From: CAVPNY01 sp963706905
Lineage (GTDB): Bacteria > Chloroflexota > Anaerolineae > Anaerolineales > UBA4823
Direction of reading: 5' to 3'
NCBI GenBank assembly: GCA_963706905.1
Contig: CAVPNY010000002.1
Location: 91,874 to 155,873 of the forward strand
Length of the DNA: 64,000 bases
Positions 1 to 8,676 of the stretch are shown in pieces; the first letter of the stretch is position 1, and each line of letters starts with the position of its first letter. Position numbers and translations under genes: made by a program. Below the pieces are notes generated by a model. That model was given only the letters and a program-made list of their open reading frames with translations, was not told where the DNA came from and did no database searches.

Positions 1-725
1 ACCTTGACGTGCGGGGTTTCGCGGTACACATTGCTGATGATCGGCTCGCGGCTCTGCTCGATGCGATCGACACCCAGGCCGAGCGCCTCGCTGATCAAGT
101 GAATGGATTCGGGGAAGCCAACATGCCCGACGATCGAGCCATCTGCAACGCCAGCCCGGAAGGCTTCGGGTGTGGTGCCCACACCCTGGGATTTCATTAC
201 TGTTGGACCGTAGGGGCTCAAATCATTCACCCGCGAAGCCTCAACCCGTTCTACGGAGTGACATCCTCCAGTCAGCGTGACAATCAACAAATCGAGCACA
301 AAACCGGGGTTAACGCCAGTACCCAACACAGAAACATTGTTCTTCTTAGCCAGAGCGTCGATCTCAGCGGCCAGCATCGGGTTTTGCGCTTCAGCGTCTG
401 ACATTTCCTCAGCGATGGTGACGCAGTTGATCCCCGCTCCGATGATCTTGCGCAGGTCTGGCATCTGATGCTTAACCCATGATGTGGTCGCCAGGGTGAC
501 GATATCCACTTTTTCTCTGTCCAAAACGGTTTCGGGTTTATTGGTGACGGCCACGCCCAGGTGTTTACCAACCCCAAGCACTTCGCCGAGATCTTTTCCG
601 ACAAAATCCGGTCGGCCATCCACTGCGGCGACGATTTTTAATCCCGATTTTTCGAGCATAAGGCGAGCCATGCCGCCGCCCATGGCGCCAAGGCCCCACT
701 GAAGAACACGAATTGGTTTCTTCAT
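1..725 (-). CDS. 2,4-diaminopentanoate dehydrogenase-like NAD(P)-dependent oxidoreductase (3' end outside window)
   Basis: About 241 residues are visible from the ATG at 725; the gene runs off the left edge. The N-terminus is a Rossmann nucleotide-binding fold (VLQWGLGAMGGGMARLM, residues 7-23), followed by VAAVDGRPDFVGKDLGEVLG, the arrangement of dihydrodipicolinate-reductase-like enzymes. The later segment GTGVNPGFVLDLL is typical of the 2,4-diaminopentanoate dehydrogenase (Ord) branch, which acts in oxidative ornithine fermentation. A good Shine-Dalgarno (AGGGAG) lies 6 bases before the ATG. The other ornithine-pathway genes are not in this window and would have to lie beyond the left edge. 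It could instead be a homologous amino-acid dehydrogenase of unknown substrate. Confidence 0.72.
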   Translation of the reverse strand, partial: MKKPIRVLQWGLGAMGGGMARLMLEKSGLKIVAAVDGRPDFVGKDLGEVLGVGKHLGVAVTNKPETVLDREKVDIVTLATTSWVKHQMPDLRKIIGAGINCVTIAEEMSDAEAQNPMLAAEIDALAKKNNVSVLGTGVNPGFVLDLLIVTLTGGCHSVERVEASRVNDLSPYGPTVMKSQGVGTTPEAFRAGVADGSIVGHVGFPESIHLISEALGLGVDRIEQSREPIISNVYRETPHVK

Positions 726-746
726 ACTATTCTCCCTGATGAATAT

Positions 747-772
747 ATTGCATATTGTATGCAATAATTATA
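747..772 (-). promoter_or_regulatory. Promoter -10 and palindromic operator of the diaminopentanoate dehydrogenase-like gene
   Basis: Bases 747-765 form a perfect inverted repeat, ATTGCATA-TTG-TATGCAAT. Just upstream on the minus strand, bases 767-772 read TATAAT, a consensus -10 box. The palindrome therefore covers the expected transcription start, the usual place for a repressor site. No convincing -35 is visible. Eight-base arms with a three-base spacer fit a dimeric GntR- or TetR-type regulator, but no such regulator gene is adjacent within the window. Confidence 0.6.
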
Positions 773-1059
773 GTTTACTTACCCTGCTCCCGCGCCGTTT
801 CGACTCCAGGAAAGGTGGAATGAGGCACCGAACGCTCTACTGAGAATTCCTTGGCGTTATTGGATGATGTCGGCTTCTGGAACTTCGAAAAGAGTTAGCA
901 TTATATGCCTATAAAAAGCCAGTGCCTGTCCACTATGGGCAGGCACTGGCTTGTGAGTAATTGTTTCACAAGGCGGATTGGGTAGTAACCGGAGGGTTAA
1001 CAACTCGGGGCGATGATGGTTGCCGCCTCCATTTTCATCGGATGCTAAGTTGATATGAT
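773..1059. other. Intergenic region, no gene seen
   Basis: Short frames only. Apart from the terminator hairpin at 911-952, I see no conserved coding or RNA structure here. Confidence 0.5.
911..952 (-). terminator. Rho-independent terminator of the ABC exporter operon
   Basis: AAGCCAGTGCCTG (916-928) pairs perfectly with CAGGCACTGGCTT (940-952). The stem can extend inwards to a three-base loop. Read on the minus strand, the stem ends in GGCTTTTTAT, a proper U-tract. It lies about 110 bases past the stop codon of the ATPase gene, so it ends the leftward transcript. Confidence 0.8.
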
Positions 1060-1822
1060 CTAATGCACTTTTTCTTTCCCAGCAGTTCGGCCGCCGCTGA
1101 CCAGTTGCATGATCTCTTCTCGCCCGGTGTAAATGCTCACCAGCTTGCCATCCTGCATTTGCAGAACGCGATCAACAAATTCGCACATGCGTAAATCATG
1201 GGTTACCATAATCCCGGCACGTTTTTGTTCGTGGATTAGCCCGGCAAACGTTTCAACGACCTGGTAAGCCCGTTCTGTATCCAAGCTGGCAGTGGGCTCA
1301 TCAGCCAGGACCAGGCTGGGGTTATGGATCAGGGCACGCGCAATCGCAACACGCTGCTGCTGCCCGCCCGACATCTGCCGCGGGTAGATTATTTAACCGC
1401 TCGCCCAATCCCAGCCGCGCCAGCAGTTCGCGTGCCCGCAGCTTTCCGGCTTTATCCAGCTTATTGTTCAGGCGCAGCATTAATTCCACATTTTCAACCG
1501 CGCTTAAGTATGGGATCAGGTTATTAGCTTGAAAAGTGAAGCCGATTTTTTCCCGGCGCATGGCTACCCGATCCTTCTCGCCCATTCCCGCCAGGTCTTC
1601 TCCATCCAGTAGGATTTGACCTGAGCTGGGCTGCAGCAGCGCCGCCAGCATGGAGAGCATGGTGGTTTTGCCTGAGCCGCTGGGACCAACAAGAGCGACA
1701 AACTCGCCCGCTGCAACCTGCAGGGAGACGTCATCAACAGCTTGTATGGTTCCCGAATCGCTCTGGTAAGTCTTAACAACTGAATTGGTTTCGAGTGCAT
1801 ATGTTGTCATCGTAATATCCAT
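1060..1822 (-). CDS. ABC transporter ATP-binding protein, MacB/LolD/DevA type (one frameshift)
   Basis: Nucleotide-binding subunit of a type-VII (MacB-like) exporter. The N-terminal part has Walker A GPSGSGKTT (residues 46-54) and the Q-loop FTFQANNL. After a frame change come the signature SGGQQQR, Walker B LVLADEP, D-loop TASLD and the H-loop VTHD. The break is at about 1379-1383, where one extra base in CTACCCGCGG separates LNNLP from RQMSGG; correcting it gives 253 residues, normal for the family. The start overlaps the permease stop by one base (TAATG), so the two are translationally coupled. Whether the frameshift is real or an assembly error cannot be told from the sequence alone. Confidence 0.85.
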
Positions 1823-2994
1823 TATGAAGATAATCCCAACGCCTTGAGCGGCTCAATCCGCACTGCGTACCGGATCGAGACCAGCCCGCCCAGAGGCCCG
1901 ATCAAAAGCAGGGCGATCACTGCCAGGGCAGAGGTGGTGCCATTGAACACAATCGGGACGGTGGGCGGGAAAGTGAGTGAAAACAGGAAGGCAAACAGCG
2001 CACCGATCGCTACTCCGATCACTGTGACTATAATGATCTGAATTACCGCAGATGCCGCAACCACCGGGTTGGCTGTGCCGATCGCCTTGAGCACACCGAT
2101 CTGGGAGACTTTCTGCAGAATCTGGATCTGAAAGAACCCGCCGATAACCAGAATGCCGATAAAAAGGGTAAACCCACCCTGGGTATTGAGCGTGCTCTGC
2201 TGGGCAGAATAACCTGGGAGAGCCTGGATTGTATCTTTCAAGGTGGCTGTCTCAATATTATCGACCTGCGCGACAATGCGCTGGCTGACTTCATCAACCT
2301 GTGCCTCATCTTCTAGTTTTACCAATATCACATTTGCCACCGGGTTCGAGCTGTTCACCTCGGCTTCTGATTTTGGCCGGATGCGATCCCAGGTATAGAA
2401 GGGCACAAATATGGAAGGCTGCAAAGAATACTGCTGCCCATCGGTTATGCCCGCCACGCGCAGATCAAAGATTTCGTCTTGGGTGCCTTGTGTCACTCGA
2501 AGGGTTAGCGTATCACCCACTTCGATGTCACTGCGTAAAGCCGTGTTGCGGTCGAGAATAACTTCCTCTGCCGAATCCGTGCTGAGCTGCTCACCTTGGA
2601 CTACCTGCGGCTCACCTGTGTGACCTGGTTCCACACCCAGTAATGCCACCTTGAGCGGTTCGGCATCGCCGGGTAGGATCAGGTTGGCATTGGCTGTGCC
2701 CAGCATGCCGGCATCTTCTACCCCTTCCACACGCCGAACGGCTGCCAGGCGGTCGCGTCCCAGTCGGCTGGCTGCGATCAGGAAATCCGATTTAGCCTGG
2801 AAGGCAATCAGCTCAGCGTCAAGTTTAGAGATATACTCGCGGTTGCCATTGCCCAGGCCTTCACCCAAGGCGGCAATGAAAAGTACCAGGAGTGTGATCA
2901 GCGCAATCACCAGGCTGACCAGTAAAAAGCGACCACGGTTACGCCAGATTTCTTTGACAGCCAGGTAACCCGAAATAGATGCGATTTGATTCAT
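1822..2994 (-). CDS. ABC transporter permease, FtsX/DevC-like
   Basis: A 390-residue membrane protein. One N-terminal transmembrane helix (about 22-45) follows a short cytosolic segment. It is followed by a long extracytoplasmic MacB-PCD-type domain (about 46-270) and three C-terminal helices in the FtsX arrangement (about 275-385). The conserved VLKAIGTAN turn between helices is visible. It pairs with the adjacent ATPase and would export or mechanically signal rather than import. No membrane-fusion (DevB/MacA) subunit is encoded beside it. It follows the carotenoid operon by 51 bases on the same strand and may be cotranscribed with it. Confidence 0.85.
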   Translation of the reverse strand: MNQIASISGYLAVKEIWRNRGRFLLVSLVIALITLLVLFIAALGEGLGNGNREYISKLDAELIAFQAKSDFLIAASRLGRDRLAAVRRVEGVEDAGMLGTANANLILPGDAEPLKVALLGVEPGHTGEPQVVQGEQLSTDSAEEVILDRNTALRSDIEVGDTLTLRVTQGTQDEIFDLRVAGITDGQQYSLQPSIFVPFYTWDRIRPKSEAEVNSSNPVANVILVKLEDEAQVDEVSQRIVAQVDNIETATLKDTIQALPGYSAQQSTLNTQGGFTLFIGILVIGGFFQIQILQKVSQIGVLKAIGTANPVVAASAVIQIIIVTVIGVAIGALFAFLFSLTFPPTVPIVFNGTTSALAVIALLLIGPLGGLVSIRYAVRIEPLKALGLSS

Positions 2995-3045
2995 AAGCTG
3001 ACCCTAACCTTATACAGTACGAATTGCATAGTATTGAAGAAGAAC

Positions 3046-3651
3046 CTAATCAACGCCAGACCCCACAGGACCATTGAACGCTTGGCCCCAAGGGGTAGAA
3101 AGCACACCGCTCAACAATAAATCCAGTGGCGGGTGGTCGGCGATATGATCGTAGTAATATGGAAGCTCGATCTGCCCTTCCTTGCTGATAATGAATGTGC
3201 CAGACATCTGCATGGCGTCCTGTCCGGCAGGTGGAGCTTCGACCGCGTGACCTTTCTTGCGCGATCTGTACACTGCGGACCAGACTTTCGGATTGAGAAA
3301 GGTCTGAAAAAGATTGCCGCGTTCCAAACCATAAGCCTGATATGCCTTGCGTTCCGGATCCGACAGGCAAAGCAAACCTGGCGCGTACTGTTGGGCAAAA
3401 ACAGCCGTCTCCTCGGGGGTTCCCTGCATAATTACAGCAATTCCCAAACCAGCCTTCTCGATCTGTTCTTGCCCGGCGACTAATTCTTCCAGCATCTCTT
3501 TGCACTGCGTGCAGCCAAAATGGCGGGTAAAAGCCAGCAACAATGGACGCTGCTCCCAAAGGCTGGAAAGCTGTACCGGCTCCCCTGAGGTATTGTGCAG
3601 CAGCAGGTCGGGAGCGCGGTGGTTGAAATTCAACTGTCTTTTTTGGGTCAT
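3046..3651 (-). CDS. Peroxiredoxin-like (AhpC/TSA family) protein
   Basis: A 201-residue thioredoxin-fold protein. The redox motif HFGCTQCKEM has a CxxC pair at residues 47 and 50, and the later TFIISKEGQI strand is typical of AhpC-TSA_2/PRXL2-like proteins. No signal peptide is evident, so it is probably cytosolic. Its start codon overlaps the stop of the lycopene cyclase gene (ATGA), making it the last clear member of the carotenoid operon. A role in handling peroxide or singlet-oxygen damage fits that context but is inferred. Confidence 0.8.
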   Translation of the reverse strand: MTQKRQLNFNHRAPDLLLHNTSGEPVQLSSLWEQRPLLLAFTRHFGCTQCKEMLEELVAGQEQIEKAGLGIAVIMQGTPEETAVFAQQYAPGLLCLSDPERKAYQAYGLERGNLFQTFLNPKVWSAVYRSRKKGHAVEAPPAGQDAMQMSGTFIISKEGQIELPYYYDHIADHPPLDLLLSGVLSTPWGQAFNGPVGSGVD

Positions 3652-4475
3652 TGTGATTCCTTGGTTGTTCGTTTCAACGAAAGTATCCGGGGGTTAATTT
3701 CGCGGATTCGGCCTGTCCAGATTATCCACCGCGCTTGGCTGGCGCGGGATACAGATAATGTCAGGCCAAAGCCAATCAGTACCACCGTGCTCAGAAAAAA
3801 CACGGCTTCCTCAAAGGGTAGTGCCCCAATAAATATCCCCATCGACTGGGTCGGATCGATCGTCCACGTACCGGAAGAGATGGCGAGCGAATCGGCTGCA
3901 GATATATAAATAAATACTGGCAAAATCACGAGTGCGCCGAGCTTTCGATGATGCCATAGGATATCCGCGCCATAAGCGAGTTGTAGCATGATGGCAGGCA
4001 GCGCCCAGACGAGGATCAAGGACAAGTATGTCCCTGGTTTCCAACTGGAGATGAGGATATAGGCAGCCCCTAACCAGATTGCCCCCAGGATTGCAGTCGA
4101 AACGATCCGGATATTCCTCTCGGGCTTGAATTCTCTGGGCGGCGTTAATCTGCGGGCGAGGAACCACCACCACAAACCCGTCAGAATGGTCTCAAGGACG
4201 AAGAAGGTGTACTCTTCTATTGGTACCCAGCCCAAAACGAGCCCGGATATTAGTTTTGGGTTGTAATACCATACACCTGTCGCCACCAGGTAGTTGTCCC
4301 ATGGCGTGGTGTAGATCACCGCAAGCAGCACGTGCAAGCCAATTGCCATCCAGATCGCCCGACCGTTCAGAAAGCCGTGCGCTGGTTTTCCCCGACGATT
4401 ATCGATCAGTGTGATGATAAGGAAGATAACCAGCGGGACAACCAGGAATTGGCTTAAGAATCCGAAATACGTCAT
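3648..4475 (-). CDS. crtYcd: Lycopene cyclase, CrtYcd-type fused two-domain membrane protein
   Basis: A 275-residue polytopic protein made of two homologous halves, as in fused CrtYc-CrtYd cyclases of haloarchaea and some bacteria. The first half has PWDNYLV, WYYNP and GWVPIEEYTFF (about residues 58-92). The second half repeats the pattern with IDPTQSMGIFIGALPFEEAVFF. The paired P-x-E-E motifs are the conserved features of this cyclase family. It would convert lycopene to a cyclic carotene in the membrane. The start overlaps the P450 stop (ATGA) and its own stop overlaps the peroxiredoxin start, so the three genes are translationally coupled. Confidence 0.88.
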   Translation of the reverse strand: MTYFGFLSQFLVVPLVIFLIITLIDNRRGKPAHGFLNGRAIWMAIGLHVLLAVIYTTPWDNYLVATGVWYYNPKLISGLVLGWVPIEEYTFFVLETILTGLWWWFLARRLTPPREFKPERNIRIVSTAILGAIWLGAAYILISSWKPGTYLSLILVWALPAIMLQLAYGADILWHHRKLGALVILPVFIYISAADSLAISSGTWTIDPTQSMGIFIGALPFEEAVFFLSTVVLIGFGLTLSVSRASQARWIIWTGRIREINPRILSLKRTTKESQ

Positions 4476-5761
4476 GTAGTTTTCCGCCGAACTTGCATGA
4501 AAACTCCTGGCCTGGGCTCCAGCGTGGCGCCCATGTGGGTATGCACCTTTGGATTGGTGAGCTGAAATTGATAGGTTTGGAGCAGCCGGGCGATTACCAG
4601 GCGTGCTTCCGCCTGGCCAAATGCTGCTCCAATGCAGGCGCGCGGCCCGCCGCCAAACGGCACATATGCGAAAGGTGGTTGCTTTCGTCCGTGGGCAAAT
4701 CGTTCCGGTTTGAATTCATCAGGCTCTTCCCAGATGTCCGGATCACGATGTGTCAGATAGATCGAGTAGATCAGCCGCTCTCCCACTGGCACACAATGCC
4801 CGTCGATGTCGATGCTTTCTGCAACGCGGCGGCTGCCGAGATGGATCGGGGGATATAACCTCAGGGTTTCTTTGATTACTTCATCTAATAATGGCGGTTG
4901 CCACCCCGCAGGAGTTCGAGGTGGCTGGCCCTGGAGTTTCTCATCCAGATCGGTCTCCAGACGAGAAACCATCTCCGGATTCTTTCCAAGCAGATAGAAA
5001 GTCCAGGCCAGGAGGGCAGTGGATGTATCGTGCCCGGCAATCAGCATCGTCAGGATCTGGTCGCGGATACGTTCATCATCCAGCCCAGCATCAATCAGGT
5101 GGCCCAACAGATCATGGATCGGCTCTGTGTTTCGCCGGGCCTGGATGATCCCAAATAAATACTGGTCCAGGTATTGGATTGATTTAAGATAACCAAGCCG
5201 CGGAAGTTTAGGAAATACAATCCATGCTCCTGGAGAAATATACTTGATCGTCTTCAGGATGGGCTTCAACATACGTGGCAGGTCATCCCAAAAGTCGACC
5301 GAAAGGAGCGTGTCCATAATTATCAGCAGGGCAATGCGCCGGCTTTCCACTAACATATCTACGGTTTGCCCATCGGTCCAGGTGGATGCAACCCGGTCAA
5401 CATGGTGCAGTATCTGGGGCACATAATTGGGCAGATGAGCGGGGGCGAGGAGCGGCTCCATAACGCTCCGGTAATCGTCATGTTCCTGACCATCAACAAC
5501 GAGAACTCCCTGGTGCAGCAAAGTAGTAACTGGGTCACCCTGGCTGCGCCAGAGCAGCTTATTTCTCTCAGTAACCAGCACCTGGCGGTTAGCCTGCGGG
5601 CCGCCGACGACATATGCTTTGAACCCGGGCAAGGGGATCTGAAAAAATCTCTCCATTCTGGTAAATAGCACCTGCATGGCGGCCAGCGGTGATCTTTCCC
5701 TGGCGAAATTTTTTAGCACCAGGCGTAGAGTCTCAGAGTCGATGTATTGCGGTTCTGGCAT
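4472..5761 (-). CDS. Cytochrome P450, probable carotenoid-modifying monooxygenase
   Basis: All P450 landmarks are present: the I-helix AGHDTST, the K-helix ETLR, and the heme-ligand loop FGGGPRACIG with Cys about 376. I start at the ATG at 5761 (429 residues). A start at 5818 would overlap the preceding gene by 35 bases, whereas this ATG leaves a 22-base gap. The gene lies between a light-regulator gene and a lycopene cyclase. In Thermus thermophilus the P450 CYP175A1 is a beta-carotene hydroxylase in a comparable LitR-controlled cluster. Hydroxylation or ketolation of a cyclic carotene is therefore the likely role. Ferredoxin and reductase partners are not encoded here. Confidence 0.9.
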   Translation of the reverse strand: MPEPQYIDSETLRLVLKNFARERSPLAAMQVLFTRMERFFQIPLPGFKAYVVGGPQANRQVLVTERNKLLWRSQGDPVTTLLHQGVLVVDGQEHDDYRSVMEPLLAPAHLPNYVPQILHHVDRVASTWTDGQTVDMLVESRRIALLIIMDTLLSVDFWDDLPRMLKPILKTIKYISPGAWIVFPKLPRLGYLKSIQYLDQYLFGIIQARRNTEPIHDLLGHLIDAGLDDERIRDQILTMLIAGHDTSTALLAWTFYLLGKNPEMVSRLETDLDEKLQGQPPRTPAGWQPPLLDEVIKETLRLYPPIHLGSRRVAESIDIDGHCVPVGERLIYSIYLTHRDPDIWEEPDEFKPERFAHGRKQPPFAYVPFGGGPRACIGAAFGQAEARLVIARLLQTYQFQLTNPKVHTHMGATLEPRPGVFMQVRRKTT

Positions 5762-5783
5762 CAATGAAGTCTCTTTATCAATG

Positions 5784-7109
5784 TTATGCTGTTTCTTTCT
5801 CAGCTTTATAGGAGCCAATCCAGTTGGTTATCGGTGCGCCAGCCTCTCCCATAATTTTTTGTACAGAATGGCTGTAAGCATCTATATAGGTAATGAGACT
5901 CTTTGCAGGAATTTGACGCCCGGCAAGCAATCTCTCGACCCACTCCAGGTCGGCTTCCAGAAAAGCGGGGTCGCCTAATTGGAGTGCAGCGGACAATCCA
6001 TTCCCAAAGAAGGTGTTTGCCTCGCCAACGTTTTCGGTAGGCAAATTGCTTCCTTGTAGATTCTCCAACAATGCACTCTCAATAAATGGGCGCTTTTCCC
6101 GGTACAACCTGACCAGGTCATGATAGTTCTCATCGGCTTTCATTGATGGTGGGAGTTCCTTAGGGGACACCACCAACTGCTCGATTACATTAATGGCTTG
6201 ATCCAGAGTGTCGCCCAGGAAGTGTGCTGGGATGTACTCACTCAGTCTGGGGATCCGATTGAAGATCAGTCCTCCGTAGGCAAGCGGTATCCCCTGGTCA
6301 ACGAACATCAGCGCCGCGGATTGGAGTGTAGCGGCAGTCGAAAGTTGCTGAGCGGCAAGGACGATCAAATCAGGATGGATGGCGGCGGATGTTTCATCCA
6401 GCCGCTCAATGGGGACGTTAGCCCCCAGGTAAACGACACCCAGCCCTCTCCGCCGCAGGAGCAGGTTGAGCAACTGGATAGACAGGACATGCTGTTCGCC
6501 AGGAGGGCAGCCTACCAGCACGGTTCGCTGGCGGGTCGGTCGGGGCGTGGTTGTGATCAGCGTTTCGAGCCGGCGGATTGCCAGGGCAGTCGCGAAGTGC
6601 TCTTGCTGCACGGAGGCTTGATCAAGATACCAGGAATTGCCGATGTCGCTTATCCCCTGCTGGAGGATTGCGGTGCATACGGTTTCAACCGGATAAATCG
6701 CCAGTGCCTGGTCTAAGACCTCATCTGCCTTGATCCCATCGAAAGCCAGGTTAGCTTCTATCCATTTTTGGCGCAGGATTTCAATCCGTGTGTCGGAAGC
6801 GGGCAAGCGGTTAGGAGTGGGCAAAGCGCCCGCCGGTGCATATTCCGCCAGCGGGTCGTGACCTGCCTCGATGATCTCTTTCCACAGGTCAATTGCATGA
6901 CTGATGCTCAGACCCTCTGCCTGGCGTGCTCTCAACCATTTCACGGTCTCGATATCGTGCTCCGAGTAAAGCCGGTGGCCGCCCGACGTACGGTGGGGTC
7001 TTGGTAATTCGTAGCGACGCTCCCACGCGCGCAGTACATCGGCTTTGAGTCCCGTTTCTTTTAGAACGGCTTTTAGGTTATAGACAGGGGATTGGCTGAT
7101 GATGGGCAT
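5784..7109 (-). CDS. carH: CarH/LitR-type B12-dependent photoreceptor and transcriptional repressor (MerR family), with C-terminal extension
   Basis: 441 residues. Residues 9-75 are a MerR winged helix (VLRAWERRYELPRP, TSGGHRLYSEHD). Residues 105-190 form the helical cap with W160, nine residues, then E170-H171: the W-x9-EH signature of light-sensing CarH proteins. Residues 195-310 are a Rossmann B12-binding domain with PPGEQH (lower-ligand His207) and GG at 279-280. In characterised CarH, adenosylcobalamin-bound tetramers repress in the dark and light dissociates them. Residues 320-441 are an additional helical domain absent from classical CarH of about 300 residues. The gene lies inside the crt operon, and both divergent promoters carry candidate sites for it. 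Confidence 0.9.
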   Translation of the reverse strand: MPIISQSPVYNLKAVLKETGLKADVLRAWERRYELPRPHRTSGGHRLYSEHDIETVKWLRARQAEGLSISHAIDLWKEIIEAGHDPLAEYAPAGALPTPNRLPASDTRIEILRQKWIEANLAFDGIKADEVLDQALAIYPVETVCTAILQQGISDIGNSWYLDQASVQQEHFATALAIRRLETLITTTPRPTRQRTVLVGCPPGEQHVLSIQLLNLLLRRRGLGVVYLGANVPIERLDETSAAIHPDLIVLAAQQLSTAATLQSAALMFVDQGIPLAYGGLIFNRIPRLSEYIPAHFLGDTLDQAINVIEQLVVSPKELPPSMKADENYHDLVRLYREKRPFIESALLENLQGSNLPTENVGEANTFFGNGLSAALQLGDPAFLEADLEWVERLLAGRQIPAKSLITYIDAYSHSVQKIMGEAGAPITNWIGSYKAEKETA

Positions 7110-7136
7110 TCGGATTCTCCAGACCAGGAATTCAAG

Positions 7137-8675
7137 CTATGCTTCCACAGGGATACGAGCAGGTTGTTTGGTCTGCTGCTCGTTATATTGCCCGAGTTCC
7201 TTCAGGATTCTTTCGGTGGTCAGCTTTGCGGATAGCAGCACAAGTGGCAGGCCTGTTCCGGGATGGGTGCTCGCACCCGCGAAGTACAGGTTCTTATAAC
7301 GCGGGTGACGATTTTGAGGGCGCAGGTAGCCGACTTGCAGGAAATTATGGCTTAGCCCAAATGCTGAGCCTTTCACCAGGTTGAATTGGTTCTGCCAGTC
7401 CCGCGGGGTATACACGATTTCGAACTTGATGTGCTGACGAAGGTCATTCACACCGACCTGCCTGGCAATCCTTTCGAAGACGGTCTCCCTGGCGCGGTCG
7501 ACCAATGTTTCCCAGTTCTGGCTGCGGGTGTCATCCAGATGACCCACCGGAACAAGAGCCATCAGCGTATCCTGTCCAGCGGGAGCGGACTCCGGGTCAA
7601 TGCGAGCGGGTGCATGTACGTAGAATGACGGCTCGCCGGGTAAGGTGTGCTCTTCGAAGATACTGTCGAATGACTTCTTGTAGTCGCCTGCCAGAAAAAT
7701 GTTGTGGGGGTCGATCTCAGGGTAAAGCTTATCCACACCCCAATAAAACATGATTGCCGAGCTGGTGTATTCCATTTGCTCGAGCTTTTTTGCCTCGGCT
7801 GCATCTGGCAGTAGGTCCTTGTATATATATGGTAAGTCCGCATTTCCCACAAACAGGTCGGCGGTAAGCGAGCTTCCATCTTCAAGCAGTGCGCCTGTCA
7901 CTTGATTGCCTTCTACCAAAAGTTGTTTGACAGGGGCTTTGTAGACAAACCGGACGCCCATTTGTTCAGCGATGTCAATCAAACTCTCGATTACCCGGTA
8001 CATCCCGCCCATAGGAAACCATACACCACCCGCCAGCTCCGTGTACTGGAGCAGTGAGTAGGTAGCTGGGGCGTCATAAGGGCTGAGACCCAGATACATA
8101 TTCTGGAAGGTAAATGCTGCCTTCAATCGGGGTTCGTCGAAATAAGATCCAATGTTTTTATAATGCTTGGTCAATGCTTTTAGCTGAAATAACAATGGCA
8201 AGTTGGCAGGGCTGAAGTATTGGAAAATGCTCTCGAAATTCCGCCCGACAAACTTCTCAAGGGAAACCCGATAATGCTTGTTGCCCTCGGCAATATAGCG
8301 AAGGAAGCCATCGAAAGCGTTTTTCTCGATCGCCTCCAGTTGGGGTTGCATCTTGAGTAGATCGGCGGTTAATTGCAGGCTGAGCCCATCGCTAAAGCGG
8401 ACAGTATAGGTTGGGTCAATGCGGCGCAGGTCGAGATGATCTTCCATGCGCTCGCCCAAGGCCGAGTAGGTTTCAGCGAATACTTCGGGCATCAGGAACA
8501 GGGTAGGTCCGACGTCGAAGCGGTGTCCGTCTCGGACGATCTGATAACAACGACCTCCGGGTATCTCGTTCTTTTCAACAACAGTGACCTGAAATCCGTT
8601 TCGTGCCAGGCGGGCAGCCGTAGCAATCCCGCCAATTCCTGCACCAATAACGACGGCTGTTTTTTGAGAAACCAT
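7137..8675 (-). CDS. crtI: Phytoene desaturase (CrtI)
   Basis: 512 residues from the ATG at 8675, which has a strong Shine-Dalgarno (GGAGG) 6 bases upstream and lies one base after the crtB stop. The N-terminal FAD/NAD-binding motif VVIGAGIGGIATAARLARNG is complete, as is the C-terminal FAD signature with GASTHPGTGLPLVLLSAKL. Conserved PGGRCY and FDVGPTLFLMP segments match CrtI-type desaturases. It would convert phytoene to lycopene (or neurosporene) in the membrane. A second, diverged CrtI-like gene lies in the divergent operon at 11966. Length is normal for the family. Confidence 0.94.
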   Translation of the reverse strand: MVSQKTAVVIGAGIGGIATAARLARNGFQVTVVEKNEIPGGRCYQIVRDGHRFDVGPTLFLMPEVFAETYSALGERMEDHLDLRRIDPTYTVRFSDGLSLQLTADLLKMQPQLEAIEKNAFDGFLRYIAEGNKHYRVSLEKFVGRNFESIFQYFSPANLPLLFQLKALTKHYKNIGSYFDEPRLKAAFTFQNMYLGLSPYDAPATYSLLQYTELAGGVWFPMGGMYRVIESLIDIAEQMGVRFVYKAPVKQLLVEGNQVTGALLEDGSSLTADLFVGNADLPYIYKDLLPDAAEAKKLEQMEYTSSAIMFYWGVDKLYPEIDPHNIFLAGDYKKSFDSIFEEHTLPGEPSFYVHAPARIDPESAPAGQDTLMALVPVGHLDDTRSQNWETLVDRARETVFERIARQVGVNDLRQHIKFEIVYTPRDWQNQFNLVKGSAFGLSHNFLQVGYLRPQNRHPRYKNLYFAGASTHPGTGLPLVLLSAKLTTERILKELGQYNEQQTKQPARIPVEA

Positions 8676-8676
8676 G

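Noticed and set aside
284..619. A 111-residue minus-strand frame inside the first gene
   Set aside because: It is an alternative frame of the dehydrogenase gene, whose true frame has a clear Rossmann motif and start.
5762..5818. Upstream start for the P450 adding 19 residues
   Set aside because: It would overlap the CarH-type gene by 35 bases, and the added residues are basic and unlike P450 N-termini; the downstream ATG fits the gap better.
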